Made by a program: the position numbers and the translations under genes
Assembly (NCBI RefSeq): GCF_036311985.1
Contig: NZ_JAZDCJ010000019.1
Length of the DNA: 64,000 bases
Reading direction: 5' to 3' (one strand)
Source of the DNA: JAZDCJ01 sp036311985
GTDB taxonomy: Bacteria; Actinomycetota; Actinomycetes; Actinomycetales; Micrococcaceae
The notes under the pieces: model-generated
What the model was told of the DNA's origin: nothing
The model's database searches: none
Seen by the model: the letters and a program-made list of their open reading frames with translations, nothing else
In this document: positions 18,522-25,401 of the stretch, piece by piece
Layout: the number at the start of each line of letters is the position of its first letter
How positions within the stretch are numbered: the first letter of the stretch is position 1

Positions 18522-18629
18522 TACGCCCGGCGACGTTGCATCGAGGTTGCATGAGGGTCCGCCCTTAGCATCCTGCGCCACCGGCCCGCGCCCTGTGGCC
18601 GCCCGCCGGCATCATGGCGCCAACACTTC

Positions 18630-18710
18630 TTCCCACTTCCCGCTCCGCCAGGCGCACGAAACACGGCGTGTCGCGCGGACACGCCGTGCCGTGATGGCGA
18701 GAAGTGGGAA
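18630..18710. repeat. Nested palindromic element
   Basis: Outer arms TTCCCACTTC (18630-18639) and GAAGTGGGAA (18701-18710) are perfect. Inside is a second perfect hairpin with 11-bp arms at 18662-18672 and 18678-18688 and a 5-nt loop. Its right flank GATGGCGAGAAGTGGG is nearly identical to GATGACGTGAAGTGGG in the element at 49184-49262. It may also terminate the regulator gene, whose stop is 40 bases away. Confidence 0.7.
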
Positions 18711-18749
18711 CCTCTCCATGCGGAACGGCGCCGCCCCGTCCAGCGGACC

Positions 18750-20087
18750 TTAGCCGCGTCTTGCTCCGGCCACCTGCTGCAGTCGCTCCAACCGCGCCAC
18801 CACGAACGCCCTGTGGGGCGAGCGCCGCGGAAGGACCTGAAGCGCCGTAGCCAAGGCATCGGCGTCGTCCGCGGCTTCCGGAAGATCGAGGTAGGCCAGG
18901 AGCTCGTCCGGCCCCGCATCGCCCACCACGGATTCGCGGAGCGCGGCCGAGACCTCGGCCCGGATCCGGGCGATTCCGGGAGCCTCGGACCGCGGGAGCA
19001 ACTCGCCGCCGTACATGGCCAGGGCCTCCGCATGACGACCCTGGGCGAGCCGTTCCAGCACGTGCCGGGCGTCCAGGTCCACGGAGGCGTCGAGGCGATA
19101 CGGTTTGGACGCCAGCTCCGGCGCGGCCCCCGGACCGCTCCACGCGGCGAGCGCGCGGCGGAGGCGGACCATCTCCGCGCGCAATGTCACCGCCTGGCCT
19201 GCATCACCGAACAGGGCCGCCGCGAGCTCGTCGGCCCGCAGGCCACCGCCGTGCCACGCGAGCAGCGTCATGATCTCCGAGTGCCGCCCGCCCAGACGCA
19301 GCTCGGCGCCATCACGGGACAGGAGTCCGTCGTCATGCCCCAGGACGCGCAGCCGCAACGTCCGTGCGGTGCCACCGCCGGCGCCGGCGGACCAACCGCC
19401 GCTCCACGCGCCACCACGCGCCGGAGGGGGCGCGGAAGCGGTCGCCGGTTCCTGCAGCCGCAGCTCGGCCTCGGCGGCGGCGACGGCCGCGTGCAGGAGC
19501 GAGAGTGAATGCGCCGCGACGGCATCCGCGTTGCCGGTCAGGTCCACGACGCCGAGGATCCGCCCGGTCACGGGACACGTGATGGGCACCGCGGTGCAGC
19601 TCCAGCGGTGCGCGATGCGGCTGAAGTGCTCGGCCCCGCTGACCTGCACGCCCCGGCCGGTCGCCAGCGCCGTCCCGGGGGCGGAGGTTCCCACGGAGCG
19701 CTCGGACCAGTCGGCTCCCGGCACGAACGCCATGGCCTCGGCCCGGCGCACGGCCTCCGGATCCCCCTCGACCCACAGGAGCCGTCCGGCCTCGTCGCCG
19801 ACGGCCACGAGCAGGCCGGTGTCCCGCGCGGGCTGGATGAGGAGGCGTTCGAAGACGGGCATCACGCCGGCGAGCCGGTGACCGGACCGGTACGCGGCCA
19901 ACTCAGGGCCGGCGAGGCCGAGGACGGGTTCCACATGGTCCGGATCGGGAAGCACGGCCAGGGACCGCTGCCACGAGTCGCGCACCACGGGGCGCAGGCC
20001 GTCGAGGGCACCGCCCTGGCCCAGCACTGCGTGGGCGGCCTGGGCGCGGCGCTGCAGCGTCCGCGAGGCGGGCGTGGCGATCGGCAT
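18750..20087 (-). CDS. GAF-domain transcriptional regulator with SARP-like C-terminus
   Basis: 445 residues. The N-terminal ~215 residues follow the AcoR pattern: VVRDSWQRS, a GAF domain with WSERSVGTSAPGTALATGRGVQVSGAEHF, then CTAVPITCPVTGRILGVVDLTG. The AAA+ and Fis domains of AcoR are absent. Instead, after a Gly/Ala-rich linker (~220-245), a winged-helix-like segment (LRLGGRHSEIMTLLAWHGGGLRADELAAALFG) and a helical BTAD-like repeat (to ~440) follow. It probably senses a small aldehyde or alcohol signal and activates the adjacent ALDH-ADH operon (inference from context). ATG with CGGAGGA upstream. Confidence 0.75.
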   Translation of the reverse strand: MPIATPASRTLQRRAQAAHAVLGQGGALDGLRPVVRDSWQRSLAVLPDPDHVEPVLGLAGPELAAYRSGHRLAGVMPVFERLLIQPARDTGLLVAVGDEAGRLLWVEGDPEAVRRAEAMAFVPGADWSERSVGTSAPGTALATGRGVQVSGAEHFSRIAHRWSCTAVPITCPVTGRILGVVDLTGNADAVAAHSLSLLHAAVAAAEAELRLQEPATASAPPPARGGAWSGGWSAGAGGGTARTLRLRVLGHDDGLLSRDGAELRLGGRHSEIMTLLAWHGGGLRADELAAALFGDAGQAVTLRAEMVRLRRALAAWSGPGAAPELASKPYRLDASVDLDARHVLERLAQGRHAEALAMYGGELLPRSEAPGIARIRAEVSAALRESVVGDAGPDELLAYLDLPEAADDADALATALQVLPRRSPHRAFVVARLERLQQVAGARRG

Positions 20088-20267
20088 CTGGCATCCTCCG
20101 CTGCGCTGGGGTCGGTGCCCGCGGTCCGGGCGCCGGGATGCTGGTGTGGTCTACGGCACAGTCTAGGGCAGATCGGGGCCGCATGGACCTTGGCAGGAGG
20201 GTCCGGGAGTGGAAGGCTGGACGCGTCCGCGCCGGGGGTCCGCCCGGCGCCCCGGGAAAGGACCGCC

Positions 20268-20687
20268 ATGCCCAGCATGATCTTCGTCAACCTGCCCACG
20301 CGCGACCTCGAGCGCTCCGACGCGTTCTACGGAGCGCTCGGCTTCACCAAGAACCCCGACTTCTCCGACGAGAACGCGAGCTCCTGGATGATCAGCGACT
20401 CGATCTTCGTCATGGTGCTCAAGGAGGCGTTCTACTCGTCGTTCCTGCGCGGCGGAGACGTCGCGGCGTTCGGCGAGGGATCCAAGCAGATGCTCAACGC
20501 GCTCTCCTGCGCCTCCGTGGAGGAGGTGGACCGGCTCGCCGAGACCGCGGCCGCCACCGGCGGCGCGATCTACCGCCAGCCCGCCGAGGAGGTGCCGGGA
20601 ATGATGTACGGCGGCGCCGTGACGGACCCGGACGGCCACGTCTGGGAGCTCGCCTGGATGGACTTCTCCGGCGGCGCTCCGCAGTAG
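20268..20687 (+). CDS. VOC-family (glyoxalase-like) protein
   Basis: 139 residues made of paired beta-alpha-beta-beta-beta units. Seen: MIFVNLPTRDLERSDAFYGALGF at the start and the C-terminal metal-site strand DPDGHVWELAWMD. The sequence resembles the subgroup annotated as glyoxalase/bleomycin-resistance or lactoylglutathione lyase-like. Whether it is an enzyme or a binding protein cannot be told. GGGAAAGGA precedes the ATG. Stands alone. Confidence 0.85.
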   Translation: MPSMIFVNLPTRDLERSDAFYGALGFTKNPDFSDENASSWMISDSIFVMVLKEAFYSSFLRGGDVAAFGEGSKQMLNALSCASVEEVDRLAETAAATGGAIYRQPAEEVPGMMYGGAVTDPDGHVWELAWMDFSGGAPQ

Positions 20688-20692
20688 CGGGA

Positions 20693-20711
20693 ACGACGCC
20701 GGAGCCCGGCT
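20693..20711 (+). repeat. Dispersed GACGCCGG-type repeat, copy 3
   Basis: 19 nt identical to 13993-14011. It lies in the gap between convergent VOC and zinc-ribbon genes and touches the stop codon of the latter. Confidence 0.75.
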
Positions 20712-20877
20712 ATCCCGTGCAGGCCTCGTTGGAGCAGCCGGCGTCGCGGGGGACCCAGTGCGCGTCCGAGGCGCCCTTGTCCTCCCAGACGATGTGCCGG
20801 TGCTGCCCGCAGCGTTCGCAGGCCGGTGCGACGTAGGACGCCTTCTCGGCGTCCGTGTAGGTGCGGTATTCGCCCAT
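20710..20877 (-). CDS. Small zinc-ribbon-like protein
   Basis: 55 residues starting at ATG 20877 behind GGGAGGTTGTC, a very good ribosome-binding site. Two Cys pairs (CERC near 20-23 and CSNEAC near the end) plus intervening His suggest one zinc site. The C-terminal codons overlap a copy of the dispersed repeat (20693-20711) by two bases. Not recognised beyond that; an upstream extension to 21000 lacks support. Confidence 0.65.
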   Translation of the reverse strand: MGEYRTYTDAEKASYVAPACERCGQHRHIVWEDKGASDAHWVPRDAGCSNEACTG

Positions 20878-21030
20878 GACAACCTCCCGTGAATGGGTGC
20901 GTACCGCCACTCTAGGACTCCGCGTGCCCGAACGTAAGGGGCGCGGTGCGACGGCCGTGTAAGGTGGTGGACCAGGTGAGCCGGGAAGTCTGGTCGGCAT
21001 GTTTCTTTGCCGAGCCCACCCGGGAGACCC

Positions 21031-22404
21031 ATGCCATCCACCGACCCCTCACCCCGCCCCGCATCGCGTTCCGTCTTCCCGCTCCGCGGGAGCTACGCCG
21101 AGGCCCTCCGCGTCGGCGAGCTCCTGCGCCGCGAGACCGTCGGCGGGATCCTGCTCGTCGCGGCGGCCACCGCGGCCGTCGTCTGGGCCAATTCACCTTG
21201 GGCGGAGCACTACTTCGCCCTGAGGGACCTCGAGTTCGGCTACGCCCCCTGGCACCTGGAGCTGAGCGTCGGCGCCTGGGCGGCCGACGGGCTGCTCGCC
21301 GTGTTCTTCTTCCTCGTGGGCCTCGAGCTCAAGCGAGAGTTCGTGGCGGGGGAGCTGCGTGATCCGCGCCGAGCCCTGGTGCCCGTGGCCGCCGCGTTGG
21401 GCGGCGTGGCGGTGCCCGCGCTGGTCTATGCGGCCGTCAACTGGTCCAACCCGGCGGGGCTGCGCGGCTGGGCGATCCCGGCCGCGACGGACATCGCGTT
21501 CGCGGTGGCGGTCCTGGCCATCATCGGCTCGCACTTGCCCTCCACGCTGCGGATCTTCCTGCTGACCCTCGCCGTCGTCGACGACCTCATCGCGATCGCG
21601 ATCATCGCCGTCGCCTATACCTCCGAGCTGCAGCTCGCCCCGCTCGCCTGGGCCGTCCCGCCGCTGCTCCTCTACGCCTTCCTGGCGCAACGACACCGCA
21701 CGTTCTTCCATGTGCGGCCGGGCGCGGCCTGGTTCCTGCTGCTGCCACTCGGCGCGGTGGTGTGGGCGCTGGTCCACGCCTCCGGGATCCACGCGACGAT
21801 CGCCGGGGTCCTGTTGGGCTTCGCGGTCCCCGTGCTGCACCGCAAGAGGACGGCGGACGACGCCGGTGCCGGGCACCCCGGGGAGCCGGGACCCGGGCTG
21901 GCCGAGGTCTTCGAGCACCGCTTCCGCCCCCTGTCCGCGGGCTTCGCGGTCCCGGTCTTCGCGTTCTTCTCCGCCGGCGTCGCCATTGGCGGCTGGACGG
22001 GGTTCTCGGCCTCGCTCGCCGATCCGGTCGCGCTCGGGATCGTGGCCGGACTCGTCCTGGGCAAGCCGGTGGGCATCCTCGCCACCACGTGGCTCACGAC
22101 CCGCCTGAGCCGCGCCTCGCTCGCGGAGGACATCCGCTGGGTGGACCTCGCCGGCGTCGGCCTCCTGGCAGGGATCGGCTTCACCGTGTCCCTGCTCGTG
22201 GCCGAACTCAGCTTCGGCGCCGGGACGCAGGAGAACGACCACGCAAAGGTCGCCATCTTCCTCGCCTCCCTCACCGCCGCGGGGCTCGCCGCGGCCGTGC
22301 TCTCCACCCGCAACCGCCGCTACCGCAAGATCGCGGAGGCCGAGGCGGTCGACGCCGACGAGGACGGGATCCCCGATGTCTACCAAGAGGGAAACGGACG
22401 GTGA
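21031..22404 (+). CDS. nhaA: Na+/H+ antiporter NhaA
   Basis: 457-residue inner-membrane antiporter that expels Na+ (or Li+) for H+ and matters at alkaline pH and high salt. Seen: LLAVFFFLVGLELKREFVAGELRDPRRA, IPAATDIAFAVAVLAIIGS, and the essential Asp pair D184-D185 in AVVDDLIAIAI (E. coli Asp163/164), then GIGFTVSLLVAELSF. A short acidic C-terminal tail (AVDADEDGIPDVY) is extra. Start at MPSTDPSP is favoured by GGGAGACCC upstream; ATG 21007 is an alternative. Confidence 0.95.
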   Translation: MPSTDPSPRPASRSVFPLRGSYAEALRVGELLRRETVGGILLVAAATAAVVWANSPWAEHYFALRDLEFGYAPWHLELSVGAWAADGLLAVFFFLVGLELKREFVAGELRDPRRALVPVAAALGGVAVPALVYAAVNWSNPAGLRGWAIPAATDIAFAVAVLAIIGSHLPSTLRIFLLTLAVVDDLIAIAIIAVAYTSELQLAPLAWAVPPLLLYAFLAQRHRTFFHVRPGAAWFLLLPLGAVVWALVHASGIHATIAGVLLGFAVPVLHRKRTADDAGAGHPGEPGPGLAEVFEHRFRPLSAGFAVPVFAFFSAGVAIGGWTGFSASLADPVALGIVAGLVLGKPVGILATTWLTTRLSRASLAEDIRWVDLAGVGLLAGIGFTVSLLVAELSFGAGTQENDHAKVAIFLASLTAAGLAAAVLSTRNRRYRKIAEAEAVDADEDGIPDVYQEGNGR

Positions 22405-22425
22405 ACGGCACGTAGACTCGGGGCC

Positions 22426-23544
22426 ATGCCCTACCGCGCGACCGCCCGTACCACTGCCTCCGCCGCAGGCCTGGCCGCCCTTCTGGCCCTCACCGCCTGC
22501 GGCTCCGACTATCCGCTCGGCGAGGAGCAACGCCGCGCGGCGGAAGCCAACTCCTCGGACCTCTCCGGCACCCTGACCGGCGTCGGATCCTCGGCCCAGG
22601 GTGCCGCGATGTCCGCCTGGATCGCCGACTTCACGTCCCTGAACCCCGACGTCAACATCCAGTACTCCCCCGCCGGGTCCGGTGCCGGGAGGGCCGCGTT
22701 CCTGGCCGGCGGCGTGGCCTTCGCGGGCTCCGATGCATTCCTGGGCGAGGCGCAGATGGAGGAGGCCACGGGCTTCTGCGGGCCCGATGGCGCCGTCAAC
22801 GTGCCCACCTACATCGCGCCCATCGCCCTCGCGTTCAACCTCCCCGGCATCCGGGAGGTCGACCTGGACCCGGAGACCATCGCGAAGATCTTCAGCGGGG
22901 AGATCACCCACTGGCAGGACCCGGCGATCGCCGCGCTCAACGACGGCGTCGAGCTCCCGGACCTGCGCGTGAGCGCCGTGCACCGGGCCGACGACTCCGG
23001 CACCACGGAGAACTTCACCGAGTACCTGCACGAGACGGCGCCGAACCACTGGCCGCACGATCCCAGCGGTTCGTGGCCCGCAGCGGTCGCGGGCGAGAAC
23101 GCCCAGGGCAACGCGGGCGTCATGAGCACGATCACCCGCACCGCGGGCGCGATCGGCTACGTCGACGATTCCGTGGTAGGCAGGGACTCCGGCAAGGCGC
23201 GGATCAAGGTCGGGGACGGCTTCGTGGCCGTCGGCGCCGACGCCGCGGGCCGGGCCGTCGCGGCATCCTCACCCGCCCCGGGCCGGGGCGAGGAGGACTT
23301 CGCGCTCCACCTGGACCGCACCACCACGGCGGAAGGCGCCTACCCGCTGGTCCTGGTCTCCTACCAGATCTTCTGCCGCTCCTACGAGGACGCGGAGATG
23401 GCCGAGCTGGCGCGGGAATTCGGGCTCCATGCGCTCAGCGCCGACGGGCAGCAGATCGCGGCCGAGGCGGCCGGCAGCGCGCCCGTTCCCCGCGAACTCG
23501 CTCAGCGGGCATCGGCCGTGCTGGAGACGATCCACGCGCGGTAG
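22426..23544 (+). CDS. pstS: Phosphate ABC transporter substrate-binding lipoprotein
   Basis: 372 residues with a lipoprotein signal ending in LTAC (Cys25). The mature protein has the PstS pattern: LTGVGSSAQGAAMSAWIADF, NIQYSPAGSGAG, FAGSDAFLGE, NVPTYIAPIALAFNLPGI, then the phosphate loop RADDSGTTENFTEYL. It delivers phosphate to PstCA outside the membrane. pstC, pstA and pstB are not next to it, which is unusual: the following gene is convergent and unrelated. The start is 21 bases after nhaA. Confidence 0.93.
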   Translation: MPYRATARTTASAAGLAALLALTACGSDYPLGEEQRRAAEANSSDLSGTLTGVGSSAQGAAMSAWIADFTSLNPDVNIQYSPAGSGAGRAAFLAGGVAFAGSDAFLGEAQMEEATGFCGPDGAVNVPTYIAPIALAFNLPGIREVDLDPETIAKIFSGEITHWQDPAIAALNDGVELPDLRVSAVHRADDSGTTENFTEYLHETAPNHWPHDPSGSWPAAVAGENAQGNAGVMSTITRTAGAIGYVDDSVVGRDSGKARIKVGDGFVAVGADAAGRAVAASSPAPGRGEEDFALHLDRTTTAEGAYPLVLVSYQIFCRSYEDAEMAELAREFGLHALSADGQQIAAEAAGSAPVPRELAQRASAVLETIHAR

Positions 23545-23551
23545 CGCTCCC

Positions 23552-24700
23552 TCAGTGCTTCGAGCGCTTCTTCATGTAGAAGTCGAAGGCCGCGGCGAGC
23601 GGGCGGTTGAGCGGGTAGTCCCACTCGCCCAGCGTCTGGACGACGTCGCAGCCCAGCGTCGCCTTGAACAGCGTCAGGCCCGCGAGGTGGTGCTCCTTGT
23701 CCAAGGTCGCGGAGACCCCGCCGTGGTCGAGGTAGTCGCAGCCCTCGGCGATCGAATCGCCCAGCATCCGGTGGATGAGCGCCTTGGGGGCGAAGAGCTT
23801 GCGCTCGGCCGCGCTGGAGGCACCGTAGACGTACCAGGCGCCGGACCCGCTGTGGACGCGGATGGCCGCCGCGAGGTCGCGGCCCTCGTGGGAGGCGATG
23901 TAGAGCGTGCACCTCCCGGGGGCGTCGGCATTGAGCTCGGTGATCATGCGCGTGAAGTAGCCGGCCGGCCGGCCCGTGAATCCGTCGCGTTCTGCCGTTT
24001 CGCGGTAGAGCGCGTGGAAGCGCTCCACGCCCTCGGCACCCAGCGCCTCGACCTCGAGCGGGCCGGACGCGGCGCGCTTGGCCTCGCGGCGGGCGTTCTG
24101 GTTCATCTGGGCGAGGGCGCCGTCGAGGTCGAGACGGGAGCCGTCTGCCGCCACGAGCGGGATGCGCGCCTGGAACTCGGGCTGGCCCGCGGCGAAGTCG
24201 ACGCCGGCATCCTGCTTGCGCCAGCCGGCGGCGCGCAGCTGGGCGGCGACGAGGGGCGCCTGCGGGTCCTCCATCGCGGGATCGAGCTCACCCATCACCG
24301 CGTGGCCGCCGCCGGAGAGCGCCTTGCGGACGGCCGCGCCCTTCCAGCCGCGCTGCAGCAGGGGAACGCCCATGCGGACCAGGAAGACGCGATGGCGCTT
24401 GAAGTGCGCGAGCATCGGCGCGGCGACCTCGGCGACGGTGGCTGCCTCCCAGTCCAGGACGGGCGCCTCGGGCAGGTAGGCGAGGGTCCACTTCACCACC
24501 GGGGTGGGCCGGTGCAGGACCTGCGCCGTGCCGCGGAGGGCGCCTCCGGCGTCGTACCAGCCCAGGTGCTCGGCCCGCCAGTCCGCCTTGACGCGCGCCC
24601 AGGCCGGCAACTGGAGGAAGCTCGTTCCGGGGCGGTCCGCTATGAAGGAGCGGTGTTCGTCGACGGTGATGGTGCGGACGGAGAACTGGTTGGCTGACAC
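23552..24700 (-). CDS. FemX-like aminoacyltransferase (peptidoglycan bridge)
   Basis: 382 residues of the FemABX/MprF-type double GNAT fold. Seen: TSFLQLPAWARVKADW, LAYLPEAPVLDW, AQMNQNARREAKRA, GAWYVYGASSAAERKLFAPKALIHRMLGDSIAEG and HHLAGLTLFKATLG. Such enzymes use aminoacyl-tRNA to extend the interpeptide bridge on lipid II at the cytosolic membrane face. The GTG at 24700 (VSANQFSVRTI) is chosen because homologues begin at this point; GTG 24724 is possible but would reach the CsoR operator. Contains a dispersed-repeat core at 24546. Confidence 0.85.
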   Translation of the reverse strand: MSANQFSVRTITVDEHRSFIADRPGTSFLQLPAWARVKADWRAEHLGWYDAGGALRGTAQVLHRPTPVVKWTLAYLPEAPVLDWEAATVAEVAAPMLAHFKRHRVFLVRMGVPLLQRGWKGAAVRKALSGGGHAVMGELDPAMEDPQAPLVAAQLRAAGWRKQDAGVDFAAGQPEFQARIPLVAADGSRLDLDGALAQMNQNARREAKRAASGPLEVEALGAEGVERFHALYRETAERDGFTGRPAGYFTRMITELNADAPGRCTLYIASHEGRDLAAAIRVHSGSGAWYVYGASSAAERKLFAPKALIHRMLGDSIAEGCDYLDHGGVSATLDKEHHLAGLTLFKATLGCDVVQTLGEWDYPLNRPLAAAFDFYMKKRSKH

Positions 24701-24732
24701 GCGTGCCAGCTTAGCAACGGGCACCCTGCCTG

Positions 24733-24749
24733 ATACCCCCTAGGGGTAC
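24733..24749. promoter_or_regulatory. CsoR operator, distal copy
   Basis: ATACCCCCTAGGGGTAC: the dyad with a C/G run and TA-rich flanks is the known CsoR-box pattern. It ends at the -35 element of the csoR promoter. Confidence 0.85.
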
Positions 24750-24777
24750 TTGACTTTATACCCCAGAGGGGTATGCT
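24750..24777 (+). promoter_or_regulatory. csoR promoter, probably giving a leaderless mRNA
   Basis: TTGACT (24750-24755) and TATGCT (24772-24777) are 16 bases apart. The -10 box ends 6 bases before the csoR ATG at 24784, so the transcript should begin at or next to the start codon, and no proper ribosome-binding site fits. The -10 lies inside the second operator, so bound CsoR would block RNA polymerase. Confidence 0.65.
24758..24774. promoter_or_regulatory. CsoR operator, proximal copy
   Basis: ATACCCCAGAGGGGTAT, a dyad over all but the three central bases, lies between and over the promoter elements. Two operators 25 bases apart centre-to-centre suggest cooperative repression. Confidence 0.88.
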
Positions 24778-24783
24778 CGAGGC

Positions 24784-25113
24784 ATGGAAAGCACGACGAC
24801 GCCCGCCGATCCGCTGCGCGACCACGCCTACTCCGCGGACAAGGACGCCCTGCTCAAGCGGCTCAGCCGCATCGAGGGGCAGGTCCGCGGCATCGCGCGC
24901 ATGGTGGACGAGGAGAAGTACTGCATCGACATCCTGACGCAGATCTCCGCCGTCAACGCGGCCCTGCACAAGGTGAGCCTCGGCCTGGTCGAGGAACACA
25001 TCGCCCATTGCGTCGTCGGAGCCGCCCACGAATCCCAGGAAACCGGAAACCCGGACATCGTCAACGACAAGGTCCGCGAGGCATCGGCCGCCATCGGCCG
25101 CCTGCTGCGCTGA
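24784..25113 (+). CDS. csoR: Copper-sensing transcriptional repressor CsoR
   Basis: 109 residues. The Cu(I) ligands are Cys47, His72 and Cys76; the spacing (25 and 4) equals that of M. tuberculosis CsoR Cys36/His61/Cys65. The four-helix fold signature LLKRLSRIEGQVRGIARM is present. Without copper it binds the two upstream operators; Cu(I) releases it. It precedes copZ by 16 bases and copA, forming one operon. Transcript is likely leaderless. The short C-terminus matches the family. Confidence 0.95.
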   Translation: MESTTTPADPLRDHAYSADKDALLKRLSRIEGQVRGIARMVDEEKYCIDILTQISAVNAALHKVSLGLVEEHIAHCVVGAAHESQETGNPDIVNDKVREASAAIGRLLR

Positions 25114-25129
25114 CCCCGGAAGGAACACC

Positions 25130-25357
25130 ATGAACAACACGCTCACCGTCAGCATCGACGGCATGACGTGCGGCCACTGCGTCGCCTCCGTCACCGAGGA
25201 GATCAAGGCCATCAACGGCGTCGAGGACGTCACCGTGGAACTCAACGCGGGCGGCGTCTCCACGGCCACCGTGGTCTCCGCCGGACCGCTCGACGAGGCC
25301 ACGGTCTCCGAGGCCGTCGCCGAGGCCGGCTACACGGTGGTCGGCAACCACGCCTGA
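25130..25357 (+). CDS. copZ: Copper chaperone, heavy-metal-associated domain
   Basis: 75-residue single HMA domain of ferredoxin-like fold. The metal site is GMTCGHC, Cys14 and Cys17. It binds Cu(I) in the cytosol and passes it to CopA. The TVVG ending matches the usual final strand. GGAAGGA precedes the ATG. It sits between the sensor and the pump. Confidence 0.95.
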   Translation: MNNTLTVSIDGMTCGHCVASVTEEIKAINGVEDVTVELNAGGVSTATVVSAGPLDEATVSEAVAEAGYTVVGNHA

Positions 25358-25401
25358 ACCGCGGCACCGCCCGGACACCCCCGAACGAAGGGAGCACCAC
25401 C

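Larger units (their letters stand above)
18446..18749. other. Intergenic region between ALDH operon and its likely regulator
   Basis: 304 bases without a convincing gene. It holds the ALDH promoter with an inverted repeat (18504-18521), and a long nested palindrome (18630-18710) immediately downstream of the regulator stop. Small frames here lack ribosome-binding sites and family features. Confidence 0.6.
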
